From CAWJPW01 sp963844845 (lineage in GTDB: Bacteria > Acidobacteriota > Thermoanaerobaculia > Thermoanaerobaculales > Sulfomarinibacteraceae): a DNA stretch of 64,000 bases. Shown here piece by piece: positions 22,658 through 32,247 of the stretch. The notes under the pieces are model-generated. The model was not told where the DNA came from, searched no databases, and was given only the letters and a program-made list of their open reading frames with translations. Made by a program: the position numbers and the translations under genes. Positions within the stretch are counted from its first letter, which is position 1, and each line of letters begins with the position of its first letter. The stretch spans positions 190,652-254,651 of the forward strand of contig CAWJPW010000005.1 in NCBI GenBank assembly GCA_963844845.1. The letters are read 5' to 3'.

Positions 22658-25534
22658 CTAGTCGGGGTCTCCGTCGCCTTCGCTGCGCGAGGCCGCAAGA
22701 GACTCTGCAGCGAAACGGGACAGGGCGTTGAAATAGGGCTCGATGCTGGGGATATAGTGGCGCTCGTCGCGGGCGTGGGGTCCGATGCCGCTCTGCCCCC
22801 ACACCACTGCGTTGCCGCCCGGCGCGAAGCGCGCTGAGGTACCGGCCAGCTTGCGTCCGACCCGGGCCGGTGCTCGCGATTCCGCCGCCACCGCCTGCAG
22901 CAGGCGTCCGAGGTGAGGGTTCTCCGCCGGGCATGCGACACCGCCCTCGCTCACCTCGACCTCCAGGTCGAGAGCAAGGTCGTGGCAGAGCGCCCGTGCC
23001 CCACCCATGAGCCCGATGAGATCGTCGTCGGGGATCGGGCGCACCTCGGCGCCCAGCACCGCCTGGGCCGCGGTGATGTTGTACACGCCCGCCTCGCCCG
23101 CGTTGAGAAACGGGAAACGAGCTGCGCTCTCCCAGCCGTCGAAGCTGGAGATGGTGAGGTGGCGCGAAAACAGACGCATGAGACCGTCACGAGCCTCCAG
23201 GAGACGATCCAGGAGGCCCTGCGGTGGTCCGCCGGTGCCCGTGTGGCGTCGCTGCCCGTGGGCCACGACGCGGAAGCGCACCACGCCCCGGTTGGCGGTG
23301 CAGACCTCCCCCATCGTCTCGTCACCGCGTTCGCCGGTGCGTTCCCCCACGATCATGAGCTCGGGCAGCCAGCCGTCCACGTCGACCAGGTCCGCGAGCA
23401 CGTGAGGGGTTCCGAACGGCTCCTGCTCGCCATTCTCCTCGTTGCCCACCAGCAGGAGGGAGACCGGCGGCCACGGCGGACCGGCGGCGAGGGCACGGCG
23501 CATCCACACCATGAAGGTGGCAACCACGGTCTTCATATCCGCGGCACCGCGCCCCCACAGGTAGTCACCCTCCACGTGGGGCTCGAACTGCGAGTCGTCA
23601 GGCTCCGGGCGGACGACGTCGAAATGGCCGGAGAGCACCACCCGCCCACGTCTGGCGCCGGGGAAGGAGGCAAGCACCGAGGGGTAGCGGCCGCCGTCGA
23701 AGAGGCGCACGCGGGCCCCTGCGTCGCTGAGCCACCCCGCCACCACCCGACCGCACCGACCGACCTCTTCGGTCCTCTCGTCGGGGCAGTTGGTCACTGA
23801 CGGGATCCGCACCAGCTCCGCCGCCAGCTCGAGAACCTCACCCAAGACACCCTCGGCCGATGCGATGAGAGGCGTGGCCGGCCGCTCGAGCCGCACCGGG
23901 AGGGCGACATGGGTGCGGCCCTGCTCCCGCAGCCCCTGCATGAGGCCTGCGAGCTTCGCACTCTCGCCTCCCGGCACCGCTCGCGCGGCGATGTCGGACG
24001 CCTCGGCCGCCACTCGCCGGTTGCGCTCGGCGATCCACTCCAGCACCAGCTCGCGCGGCACCACCAGTGCGCCCGACGACGCGTGGCGGGGTCCGTGCAG
24101 CCGCGCCTGGAGCCAGCCGCGCAGCTCTGACGCGGGGCTCGGGCCACCTCCGGCCATGGCTCCCAGGGGCTCGAGGCTGTCCGCGTAGCCCAGGGCCTCG
24201 GCCAGGGGCCTCAGCTCGGTCAGGGTGGCGCCGAGCCACTCCCTCACCCCCACCCGTTCGCCGGTGAACGGATGCTCCACCTCCGCGGCGAGCCCCAGTC
24301 GCGCCGCAGCGGCCTCGTTACGCCGGGCGCGGGCAATATCGGCGCCGCCGTAGGCGTAGTCCGCGCCGTAGCCGGGGTCGCCGTAGATCCGGAGCATCAG
24401 GAGCTCCTTGAACGCGACCTTGGCGACCGCAAGCTCCAGCGAGTCGCCTCCCTCGTCCGTGCGCACCTCGACCCGGTTCATGGGCAGGTCGACCCGGGCA
24501 CAGAGGTGCTCCACCATGAGGGCGCGCTCGGCCTCCTCCAGGCCACCCATCTCCGCGCCGGAGTAGATTCCACGGCGGTAGAGCTCCCGCAGATCGGCGC
24601 TCGTGGCGAGGATGTTCCGGTTGACGGGGTCGATGTCGGAACGTGCCCTCACCGGCGTCCAGTTGTTGCCGCCGAAGCGGACGCCGCTCCGCACCAGGTT
24701 GTAGGAGATGCGCAGGTAGTCGTCGTGGCTTGCGTAAAGACCTGCCACGTCGAGGTTGGCGGGGTTTGGAAAGGTCAGGAGGCGCTGCGACTCCACCTCC
24801 GTGAGCACCACCTCCGGCGCGCCGTCCACGAGCTCCCAGGTGAGGGGCGAAGCCGCAGACACCGCCGTGAACAAGGGGCAGAACGGACGCAGGAGGCGGG
24901 TTGCCCTGATCACGGCCGCGTTGCGGTAGTGCTCCAGCGTCTGACCCTCACGCTCGCTCAGGCTGAGGTGGACGAAGTCCCACGACAGCAGCGCCTCCGG
25001 GAAGGAGTGATTGGTGTGCACGCCCGCGGTGGCGAGCTGGCGACCGAACAGGGCCACGCAGTGCGCGAGGTAGCGCGTATGGGCGAGGTTCCAGCCTCCG
25101 GGGATGCTCTCCTCGCTCACCGCCACATCGGCGGGAATGTTGCCGTTGAGGAGGACGAGGGGCTCGCCGAAGGAGAGACTGATGTCGGCGACGGTGTTGA
25201 GCAGTGCGGCCTCGAGCAGCCGAGCCTCGGCGGCGGCGCCCCACGGGCTGTAGTACGGCCGCGTCGCCACCTCGGTCATCCAGTGGAAGACCTCGAGCTG
25301 AAAGCGGTCGCGGACGAACTCCGGCAGGCGGTCTTCGTGCAGGTAGTCAGCAAAGGAACGTCGCTCGGGCCCGTAGCCCACGAAGAGCACCGGCTCGAGC
25401 CGCTCGTCGAGGATGTTGTACTCAACCTCGAGACCTGAGGTCCCGGACTCGAACGAGGCATCCTTCGACGCATCGAGGGCCAGCCGGACCTTCTCACCGA
25501 AGCGGCGCCAGTGCGCTGGACCGGGATTCGTCAT
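22658..25534 (-). CDS. Fusion of a glutamate-cysteine-ligase-like domain and an M20 metallohydrolase
   Basis: A 958-residue protein. The N-terminal about 450 residues resemble GCS2/glutamate-cysteine ligase enzymes of the glutamine-synthetase fold: SGLEVEYNILDERLEPV at the start, then ATRPYYSP and HTNHSFPEALLSWDFVHL. The C-terminal about 400 residues (from about 560) are a full M20 peptidase/deacylase: SGHFDVV with metal His and Asp, WGRGAADMK, the catalytic Glu pair in VGNEENGEQ, a further ligand region in IVGERTGERG, and the last His in GIGPHARDERHY. One half would form an amide bond with ATP and the other would hydrolyse one, so a protect-then-release pathway on an amino compound is an attractive guess. 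It lies 37 bp after an aminotransferase gene on the same strand. Confidence 0.75.
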   Translation of the reverse strand: MTNPGPAHWRRFGEKVRLALDASKDASFESGTSGLEVEYNILDERLEPVLFVGYGPERRSFADYLHEDRLPEFVRDRFQLEVFHWMTEVATRPYYSPWGAAAEARLLEAALLNTVADISLSFGEPLVLLNGNIPADVAVSEESIPGGWNLAHTRYLAHCVALFGRQLATAGVHTNHSFPEALLSWDFVHLSLSEREGQTLEHYRNAAVIRATRLLRPFCPLFTAVSAASPLTWELVDGAPEVVLTEVESQRLLTFPNPANLDVAGLYASHDDYLRISYNLVRSGVRFGGNNWTPVRARSDIDPVNRNILATSADLRELYRRGIYSGAEMGGLEEAERALMVEHLCARVDLPMNRVEVRTDEGGDSLELAVAKVAFKELLMLRIYGDPGYGADYAYGGADIARARRNEAAAARLGLAAEVEHPFTGERVGVREWLGATLTELRPLAEALGYADSLEPLGAMAGGGPSPASELRGWLQARLHGPRHASSGALVVPRELVLEWIAERNRRVAAEASDIAARAVPGGESAKLAGLMQGLREQGRTHVALPVRLERPATPLIASAEGVLGEVLELAAELVRIPSVTNCPDERTEEVGRCGRVVAGWLSDAGARVRLFDGGRYPSVLASFPGARRGRVVLSGHFDVVRPEPDDSQFEPHVEGDYLWGRGAADMKTVVATFMVWMRRALAAGPPWPPVSLLLVGNEENGEQEPFGTPHVLADLVDVDGWLPELMIVGERTGERGDETMGEVCTANRGVVRFRVVAHGQRRHTGTGGPPQGLLDRLLEARDGLMRLFSRHLTISSFDGWESAARFPFLNAGEAGVYNITAAQAVLGAEVRPIPDDDLIGLMGGARALCHDLALDLEVEVSEGGVACPAENPHLGRLLQAVAAESRAPARVGRKLAGTSARFAPGGNAVVWGQSGIGPHARDERHYIPSIEPYFNALSRFAAESLAASRSEGDGDPD

Positions 25535-25571
25535 CGGCCGCCCCCCACCGGAAAGGACGTCCCCTCCGCCC

Positions 25572-26915
25572 TCACGCCCGCGCCGTACCCTGCCGCGCCA
25601 GCGTCTCCAGCGCATACCACAGCCGCTCTGCAGCACCCGCTGTCACCGCCGGCGGCAGAGCGTAGGAGAAGCGAATCCAGCGCGCTCCGAACTGCGAGAA
25701 GTACACGCCGGGAACGACCGCGATCCCGAACGCCTCAGCCAGATGCGCACCCAGCGCAGCGCTGTCCTCGAGGCCCGCCTCGTCGATCCAACGGCCGACG
25801 TCGAGAAAGGCGTAGTACCCCTTGCCGAGAATGTGCCGGATGCCCTTGTCGGCGAGGAAGTGCCCGAGCACCTTCCGGCTGGCGTTGGTGGGCTCGACGA
25901 TGGCGGCGGCGGCGCGATCGAACCCCATCCGGTAGGCGGCGACGGCCACCGCCTGGCTGTGGAACGAGGGGATGACGCCATGGGATGCACGGCTCTGGAT
26001 GAGCTTCACCACCCGCGTGGCGGCAACCAGGTGGGCGTTGCGCACGTTGCTCGCACCCAGCGACTTGGTGATTCCGTCGAGGATCATCACCCGCTCTCGC
26101 TCGCCCTCGTCGAGGGAGGTGAGGAAGCGGTTGAGGTCGTTGGCGGCCTCGTCGCTGACGCGGTGGTAGATCCAATCCAGGAGCACGAAGGGGACGCCGG
26201 CGGAGAGGGAGGCCCGTACCAGCTCGAGCTGAGCGTCGGGGTCCTTCGTCCTGCCGGTCGGGTTGTCCGGGCTGGTGATGACGACCCCGGCGAGGTGCCG
26301 CCCCAGACCTCGAGCGGCGGCCACCGACGCTCGAATCCCGTCGGGAGTCAGCTCCCATGCGTCGGCCTCGCTCCCCGGCGCGAGCATCACGTTGGCGCCC
26401 ACCGAGTAGGGCCCCCAGTTGTAGGAGATCCACGGCACCCGGGTGGTGAGGACGAAGTCGCCGCGCCGCCCGTGTCCCAGGTACTGCATGGCTTCGTAGG
26501 CCTTGATCAGGGCATCCCGGCCGCCCTGGCAGGCGATGATGTTGGCAGGCCCCCAGCCGGTCGCGGCATCCAGACCCCAGTAGTCCTCCACCACTGCACG
26601 GCGGAAGAGCTCGGTCCCAAATGGCTTGTCGTAGGCCGTGCCGTGCTCCTTCTGAAGCCGGTGGGCCTCGTCGAGAAGCCCCTCCCCCACCCCCGGCAAG
26701 CTGGCTCCGCCATCGCCCTGGCTGGCGTCGAAGACCTCGGCCTCCGGGTGGAGGTTCCGGTACACCTTGAGCCCGTCACCGATCTCGAACATCCGGCTGC
26801 CCGGGATCGTCCTCATGGTGGCAGGGCTCGGATCGGCACCTGCAAGCTCGTTTTCACGGACCACCAGGGCCGGCTCGTCGTCGGGGGGAAGAACGTCTCG
26901 CACCGAAGCCTCCAT
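25572..26915 (-). CDS. PLP-dependent class I/II aminotransferase
   Basis: A 447-residue fold-type-I PLP enzyme. Visible: substrate/cofactor loop GGRDALIKAYEAM, the SPDNPTGRTKDP motif, the Asp/Tyr pair in LLDWIYHRVSDE, the Schiff-base lysine in LDGITKSLGASNVRNA, and the C-terminal Arg in ARWIRFSYALPP that usually binds the substrate carboxylate. It transfers an amino group between an amino acid and a 2-oxo acid; the substrate is unknown. ATG 26915 was chosen. GTG 26903 has a better-spaced GGAGG and is a serious alternative; GTG 26948 is also in frame. It is followed by the ligase/M20 fusion in what looks like a two-gene operon. Confidence 0.85.
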   Translation of the reverse strand: MEASVRDVLPPDDEPALVVRENELAGADPSPATMRTIPGSRMFEIGDGLKVYRNLHPEAEVFDASQGDGGASLPGVGEGLLDEAHRLQKEHGTAYDKPFGTELFRRAVVEDYWGLDAATGWGPANIIACQGGRDALIKAYEAMQYLGHGRRGDFVLTTRVPWISYNWGPYSVGANVMLAPGSEADAWELTPDGIRASVAAARGLGRHLAGVVITSPDNPTGRTKDPDAQLELVRASLSAGVPFVLLDWIYHRVSDEAANDLNRFLTSLDEGERERVMILDGITKSLGASNVRNAHLVAATRVVKLIQSRASHGVIPSFHSQAVAVAAYRMGFDRAAAAIVEPTNASRKVLGHFLADKGIRHILGKGYYAFLDVGRWIDEAGLEDSAALGAHLAEAFGIAVVPGVYFSQFGARWIRFSYALPPAVTAGAAERLWYALETLARQGTARA

Positions 26916-27038
26916 GCTGCTGCCCGCCTGCGCCTGACTCTCCGCCACGGCTCAGACCGGAGGTTTGAGTCTCCATACACTCCCGGGATCTTGGCTAGTT
27001 TAGCAGGGCTCGGCGCTCCCGGCGACGCCCGGGCGCGG

Positions 27039-27044
27039 TAGGAT
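27039..27044 (+). promoter_or_regulatory. -10 box TAGGAT seven bases before GTG 27052 (leaderless)
   Basis: TAGGAT, then CGACTCC, then GTG. No GGAGG is present near this start. Confidence 0.4.
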
Positions 27045-27051
27045 CGACTCC

Positions 27052-27672
27052 GTGGACTTTCGCCGACACGAGACTGCCGGGCTGCTGCTCGCTCTTGCAA
27101 CGGGCACCGGAAACCTGGTCGCCGAGAGCCTGGTGCATCGCAAGACCGCCTTCATCCTCGTGGCGGTTCCCCTCTGGCTCGGCTGGGCGATGCTGCGGCT
27201 GCGGCGGGACCCGGGAGCCTGGCGGGCCTGGGGCTTCCGCCTCGACACCTGGCGCGCGTCCGCCCGCGCGGTCACACTCTTCGTCGCGCCGGCGGCCCTG
27301 CTGCTGCTCGCCGCCGCGCCCTTGCTCGGCCACTGGCCCTTCCCCGTCGGCTTCTGGCTGGTGCTCGGCCTCTACCCGGTGTGGGCCGTGGCCCAGCAGT
27401 TCCTCCTCTGCGCGGTGCTCACACGGGGCCTCGCCCACTGGCTCCCCCATCGTGCGATTCCGCCCGCCGCCGGAGGCCTCTTCGCCCTTGCCCATCTGCC
27501 CGACCTGCCCCTCGTGGGCCTCACCCTCGTTGCCGGCACCATGTTCACCGCCCTGTACCAGCGCCGACCCAATCTCTGGGTTCAGGGCATCGGCCACGCC
27601 GTACTCGGGACCCTTACCTACTACGCGGTCCTGGGCCGCGACCCGGCGGCCGCGCTCCTGTCAGGCTTCTGA
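27052..27672 (+). CDS. CPBP/CAAX-protease-like membrane protein lacking catalytic residues
   Basis: A 206-residue protein with about six membrane helices. The layout matches the CPBP (Rce1/Abi) family: the first catalytic motif region is AQQFLLCAVLTRG, the second is GGLFALAHLP (F-x-x-x-H) and the third is GIGHAVLGTL. In active members the first motif is E-E-x-x-x-R; here it is Q-Q-x-x-x-C, so both glutamates and the Arg are gone. It is therefore probably a non-proteolytic relative. Assignment to the family is by pattern only. Confidence 0.6.
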   Translation: MDFRRHETAGLLLALATGTGNLVAESLVHRKTAFILVAVPLWLGWAMLRLRRDPGAWRAWGFRLDTWRASARAVTLFVAPAALLLLAAAPLLGHWPFPVGFWLVLGLYPVWAVAQQFLLCAVLTRGLAHWLPHRAIPPAAGGLFALAHLPDLPLVGLTLVAGTMFTALYQRRPNLWVQGIGHAVLGTLTYYAVLGRDPAAALLSGF

Positions 27673-27788
27673 CCGTCGGCACACTTTCCGAGACCAGCTC
27701 GATCGGCTGGCCGGGGTAGGCTAGAATGCCGACTTCAAACCAACCCCTCGGCTGGCCCTCTGCACGGCTCGCCGACCCGGAGGCAGCT

Positions 27789-30700
27789 GTGCGACGACCC
27801 GTTCGTTTTCCCGTCCTCGCCCTACTCACCGCGACCAGCCTGGCGCTGGGCATCCCGGGCCTTGCGCCGGTGGATGCGCGGGCCGAGTCCCTGCGGCCCG
27901 AGCGAAAACTCGACAACCCAGTCGATCGTGACGGCGACGGTGAGCTGGGCGAAGCCGACGCCATTCGCCAGCGGGTGCGCGCCTACCTCGAGCGTCACGG
28001 CGACCACGGTGTGATCACGCCCCAGGAGAACCTGCGGAAGGCCCGATGGGCCTACAAGCGAAGCCTCCAACAGCGGGGCGACGCGCATACCGAGTCGATC
28101 TCGGGCGATGGCTGGGTGAGCCTCGGCCCCAACAACGGTGCCGGCCGCTTCACCGCCATTGCTCCCCACCCTAGCGTCACCGGGACACTGCTCGCGGGCG
28201 CGGCGGGCGGCGGCGTCTGGCGTACCAACGACGGCGGGCAGACCTGGGTGCCACTGACCGACGGTATTCCGGACCTCTCGGTCGGGGCCGTCGCCTACGC
28301 CCCTTCGGATCCGAACGTCGTCTACCTGGGGACCGGCGAGGGCGGCTATGCCATCGACTTCATCCCCGGTATCGGACTGCTGCGCTCCGAGGACGGCGGC
28401 GACACCTGGATTCTCCCCGAGCAGGTGGTGGCCACGAACTTCTACCGGATCTCGGTGGACCCACGAGATCCCGACATACTCGTGTGTGGCACCAACCAAG
28501 GGCTGATCCGCTCTGTGGACGGCGGGGTCACATGGAGCGTGCCGATCCCGCGTAATCCGGGAGGTGGCGGCACCTCTCTGGTGGTCACCGACGTCGCACG
28601 CGGTCATGCCGAGCCGGACCTGATCTATGCGTCGGTGTGGTGCCTCGACGAGTCGTGCCCCGCCGGCATCGCGCGGGTCATGCGCTCGTCCGACAACGGT
28701 GTGACCTGGACGCCAGCAGCCACTGGCCTTCCCTCTCCTGACAGCGACTGGGGACGCAACCGCCTGGGTCTCGCCCTCGCGCCCGGGAGTGATGCCGTCC
28801 TCTACGCGGCGACCAACATCGCCGGTGACGACGGCGGGGCGCCGCCCGCGCGGGTGTACCGCACGAGCAACGGCGGCCAGTCGTGGACCGCCACCACCAA
28901 GCCACCGGCCTATCTCGGCGCCCAGGGCTGGTACGACAACGCCATCACCGTGAGCCCCTCGAGCACGGACCTGGTGGTCGCCGGCGGCGTATGGTACGTG
29001 CGCAGCACCACCGGAGGAAGCGGTTGGCTGGAGCAGAACCCCTACGAGCAGACGGGCCTGCCCCACGTCGACGTGCACGACCTCCAGTGGCAGGGTTCGA
29101 CCTTGTGGGTGGCCAACGACGGTGGGGTGTGGAAGTCCGAGAACAGCGGCGTCACGTGGATCGACTGCACCTCCGGGCTCATCACCCGCCAGTACTACGG
29201 CATCGCCATTGACCCGGTGCACCGCGAGCGGGTTATCGGGGGCGCCCAGGACAACGGCACCAACCGGCGGCGCGACATCGGCGACGATTCGTGGGATGAC
29301 GTGCTCGGCGGCGACGGCTTCGAGTGTGCCGTGAATCCTCTGGTCCCGAGCATCGCCTACGCCACCATCTACAACACCAGCATCTATCGCTCACTTGCGG
29401 GCGGAGCGGCCCGCTCGTTCGTCACCGCCACTCCCTACTTCGGCAATGACGAGAACGCGCCTTTCATCACGCCCCTGACCATGCGCCCCGACACGCCCTG
29501 GGTCCTCTACACCGGAACCGATCGAGTCTGGCGCACCGAGAACGCGGCCGACTCGTGGCAGCCGCTCGCCACCACCGTGACCGACGGTTTGTGGAACGAC
29601 GTCGAGATCTGGAGCATTGCCGCTACGCCGGCCGACCCCGACGTTCTCATGGTGGCCAAGGGGGCCGACGTCTACCGCAGCGACGACAGCGGCGCGTCGT
29701 GGACGCCCTCGCCCCTCGGCGCTGGCGGCCTTCCCGGTAAACGGGTGATCCACGTCGAGATCTCTCCCTTCGACCCGGATCTCGCCCTCGCGTCCCTGTC
29801 CGGCCAGAGCGCCGGTCACCTCTACCGCACCACTGACGGCGGGCTCACCTGGACCCAGTCGGACAGCGGCCTGCCGCCCTTCTCGGTTCAGGTGACGCGC
29901 TGGGATCCCACCGACGCATCGGTGGTCTACGCCGGCACCGATGTGGGGCTCTACAGATCCACCGACGCCGGTGTGAGCTGGCAGGCCTACGGCCAGGGGT
30001 TACCTGCCGTCTCGGTGCACGACATCCGCGTTCTCCCCGACGGCTCGATGCTGCGGGTCGGCACCCACGGCCGCGGCGTCTGGGAGCTTGACATCCCCAG
30101 AGATGCCAACATCTCCCCGTCGGTGGAGATCACCTCCCCCGCTTCCGCGCTCTCGCTCAGCGCCGGCCAGTCGGCAAGCTTCAACGCGACGGCCAGCGAT
30201 GCCGACGGCGACGCGATCACCGCCACCTGGCTGTTCACCGATCACTGGCAGAGCAGCACCGGGGGGCACGGCCAGGGAAGCCTCGAGACCGGCGCCTCGC
30301 ATACGTTCGACATCGGAGGCACGTACCTGGCGGCGGTGAGCATCGACGACGGCCGCGGCGGCCGGGCGTCGGCAGCGGTAACGGTGAGCGTCGACGACCC
30401 CGCCAATGACTGCAAGACGCCGCGGACCATCCCGGCGGCCGGTCCGTTCCCCTACGAGGTAGAGATCTCCAATGCCGCCGCCTATCGCGGTTCGGACGAC
30501 CCGAGCCCACCGTGCGTATCGGATCCGGGAGACTCCAAGGCGGGAACCTGGGGATCCATGTGGTTCGAGTTCACGCCCACCGAGAGCCACCGCTACAGCC
30601 TGTCCACCTGCGGCTCGGGAGCGGACTCCGTGCTGACCGTATGGACCGGCGGAACCTGCGGGCCCTACACAGCCGTCGCCGGCGGCTGTAACGACGACGA

Positions 30701-32246
30701 CGAGGCCACGCACTGCGATGGCGGCCGCACGGACTCCTACGTGGATGTGGATCTCGACGCCGGCACCACGTACCGCGTCATGATCGGCTCCTACTCCAAC
30801 AGCTCAAAGGGCCGGATCAACCTCCAGGTCGCGTGCAGCGACTGCGCTCCGCCCCCGGTGGAGCGTGTCTACCTGGTTCCCGCGGCGGCCCACAACGGCG
30901 GCGTCGGAGGGACCTCGTGGGTGACCGACCTCAACCTCACGAACCCCGGCTCCAAGGCGGTGAGCGCGGACCTTGCCTTCCTCCCTGCGGGCGGCAACAA
31001 CGCCGGCGCCACCGAGGTCCAGGTGCATGTGCCGGTCGGCGGCGCACTGGAGCTTCCCGACGTGGTGGCCGTGACTCTCGGCGCCAACGGGTCCGGCGCG
31101 GTGAGGATCCGCAGCGACGGAGATCTCCTGGTCACCTCCCGGACGTACAATGACGCACCGGGCGGAACCTACGGGCAGTTCATCCCCGGGGTCGTCGCCG
31201 GTGCGGGGCTCGAACCGGGGCAGTCGCAGCTGCTCGCGGGTCTCGAAAGCGATGAGGCCTACCGCACCAACATCGGCGTCGCCAACGCCAGCGATACGCC
31301 CGCCGCCGTCACCATCGACCTCTTCGCAGCCGACGGAACCGCGCTGGCATCGAAGGACGTTTCCCTGGCCCGCTGGGGTTGGACCCAGGTCAGCGGTATC
31401 TTCGCGGGGGCGGGTGTGAGCGACCTCGCATTGGGCTACGCCGTGGTGCGTAACACATCCACCAGCGCCGTCGTCCACACCTACGCGTCCGTCGTGGACG
31501 CCCGTACCGGCGATCCCACCTACGTCGCCGCCGCTCCCTCGGCTGTCCCGGGTGAGCCTGTATGGATCGCGGCCGCCGCGCACACCGACGGCGTCGGCGG
31601 GTCGGTGTGGCGGACCGACGTGGTCCTCACCAACCCCCTCGGGGGTGACCCCGCCGCGGGCGAGGACGCCGCCGTCATCCTCGAGCTCCACCCCACCTCC
31701 GGCGAGCCCATCTCGTACGCCGTGACCGTCCCGGCCGGCACCTCGGTCCGCCTCGGCGACGCCGTCGCCGCCGCCTTCGGCGGCAGCGGTGCGGGTGCGA
31801 TCCGCGTGGTCTGCACCCAGGGTCGGGTGACCGCCGTCAGCCGCACCTACAACCAGGCCCAAAACGGCACGTATGGCCAGTTCATACCCGGCGCCCTGTC
31901 CGGCGATGCCCTCGCCAGCGGTGAGGACGGCCTGCTCCCGCAGCTCCGGCGTACCTCCGCGTTCCGGTCCAACGTGGGCTTCGTGAACCTCGCGGCCGAA
32001 ACGCTCAAGGTCCGGGTTGACTACCACCGCGCCGACGGGAGTCTGCTGGGAACCCGGCACTACACCGTGGCACCCAACGCCTACTTCCAGCAGACCAAGG
32101 CCGTGCCCGGCACCGAGGACGTGACCGGGGTGAGCGCCACGGTACGGGCCGAGACCACAGGGGCGCGCTACCTGGCCTACGCGTCGGTGGTGGACAACAC
32201 CTCCGGTGACCCGGTCTTCGTGCCCGCCGTGCGCTGGTCCGAGTGA
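27789..32246 (+). CDS. Very large secreted BNR/VPS10-like repeat protein with PKD and C-terminal repeat modules
   Basis: A 1485-residue secreted protein. The signal peptide is MRRPVRFPVLALLTATSLALG, supported by GGAGG five bases before GTG 27789; an earlier ATG at 27726 would bury it. Residues about 100-770 hold many sialidase/VPS10-type Asp-box blades (S/T-x-D-G-G-x-T-W, e.g. TNDGGQTWVPL, SDDSGASWTPS). Next come a PKD-like domain (about 775-870), a pre-peptidase-type beta domain (about 870-1017, Cys-rich), and two related about 225-residue modules starting VYLVPAAAHNGGVGGTSW and VWIAAAAHTDGVGGSVW. No catalytic residues stand out, so it is more likely adhesive or carbohydrate/protein-binding than an enzyme. 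The duplicated end module is common in Acidobacteriota surface proteins. Confidence 0.82.
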   Translation: MRRPVRFPVLALLTATSLALGIPGLAPVDARAESLRPERKLDNPVDRDGDGELGEADAIRQRVRAYLERHGDHGVITPQENLRKARWAYKRSLQQRGDAHTESISGDGWVSLGPNNGAGRFTAIAPHPSVTGTLLAGAAGGGVWRTNDGGQTWVPLTDGIPDLSVGAVAYAPSDPNVVYLGTGEGGYAIDFIPGIGLLRSEDGGDTWILPEQVVATNFYRISVDPRDPDILVCGTNQGLIRSVDGGVTWSVPIPRNPGGGGTSLVVTDVARGHAEPDLIYASVWCLDESCPAGIARVMRSSDNGVTWTPAATGLPSPDSDWGRNRLGLALAPGSDAVLYAATNIAGDDGGAPPARVYRTSNGGQSWTATTKPPAYLGAQGWYDNAITVSPSSTDLVVAGGVWYVRSTTGGSGWLEQNPYEQTGLPHVDVHDLQWQGSTLWVANDGGVWKSENSGVTWIDCTSGLITRQYYGIAIDPVHRERVIGGAQDNGTNRRRDIGDDSWDDVLGGDGFECAVNPLVPSIAYATIYNTSIYRSLAGGAARSFVTATPYFGNDENAPFITPLTMRPDTPWVLYTGTDRVWRTENAADSWQPLATTVTDGLWNDVEIWSIAATPADPDVLMVAKGADVYRSDDSGASWTPSPLGAGGLPGKRVIHVEISPFDPDLALASLSGQSAGHLYRTTDGGLTWTQSDSGLPPFSVQVTRWDPTDASVVYAGTDVGLYRSTDAGVSWQAYGQGLPAVSVHDIRVLPDGSMLRVGTHGRGVWELDIPRDANISPSVEITSPASALSLSAGQSASFNATASDADGDAITATWLFTDHWQSSTGGHGQGSLETGASHTFDIGGTYLAAVSIDDGRGGRASAAVTVSVDDPANDCKTPRTIPAAGPFPYEVEISNAAAYRGSDDPSPPCVSDPGDSKAGTWGSMWFEFTPTESHRYSLSTCGSGADSVLTVWTGGTCGPYTAVAGGCNDDDEATHCDGGRTDSYVDVDLDAGTTYRVMIGSYSNSSKGRINLQVACSDCAPPPVERVYLVPAAAHNGGVGGTSWVTDLNLTNPGSKAVSADLAFLPAGGNNAGATEVQVHVPVGGALELPDVVAVTLGANGSGAVRIRSDGDLLVTSRTYNDAPGGTYGQFIPGVVAGAGLEPGQSQLLAGLESDEAYRTNIGVANASDTPAAVTIDLFAADGTALASKDVSLARWGWTQVSGIFAGAGVSDLALGYAVVRNTSTSAVVHTYASVVDARTGDPTYVAAAPSAVPGEPVWIAAAAHTDGVGGSVWRTDVVLTNPLGGDPAAGEDAAVILELHPTSGEPISYAVTVPAGTSVRLGDAVAAAFGGSGAGAIRVVCTQGRVTAVSRTYNQAQNGTYGQFIPGALSGDALASGEDGLLPQLRRTSAFRSNVGFVNLAAETLKVRVDYHRADGSLLGTRHYTVAPNAYFQQTKAVPGTEDVTGVSATVRAETTGARYLAYASVVDNTSGDPVFVPAVRWSE

Positions 32247-32247
32247 T

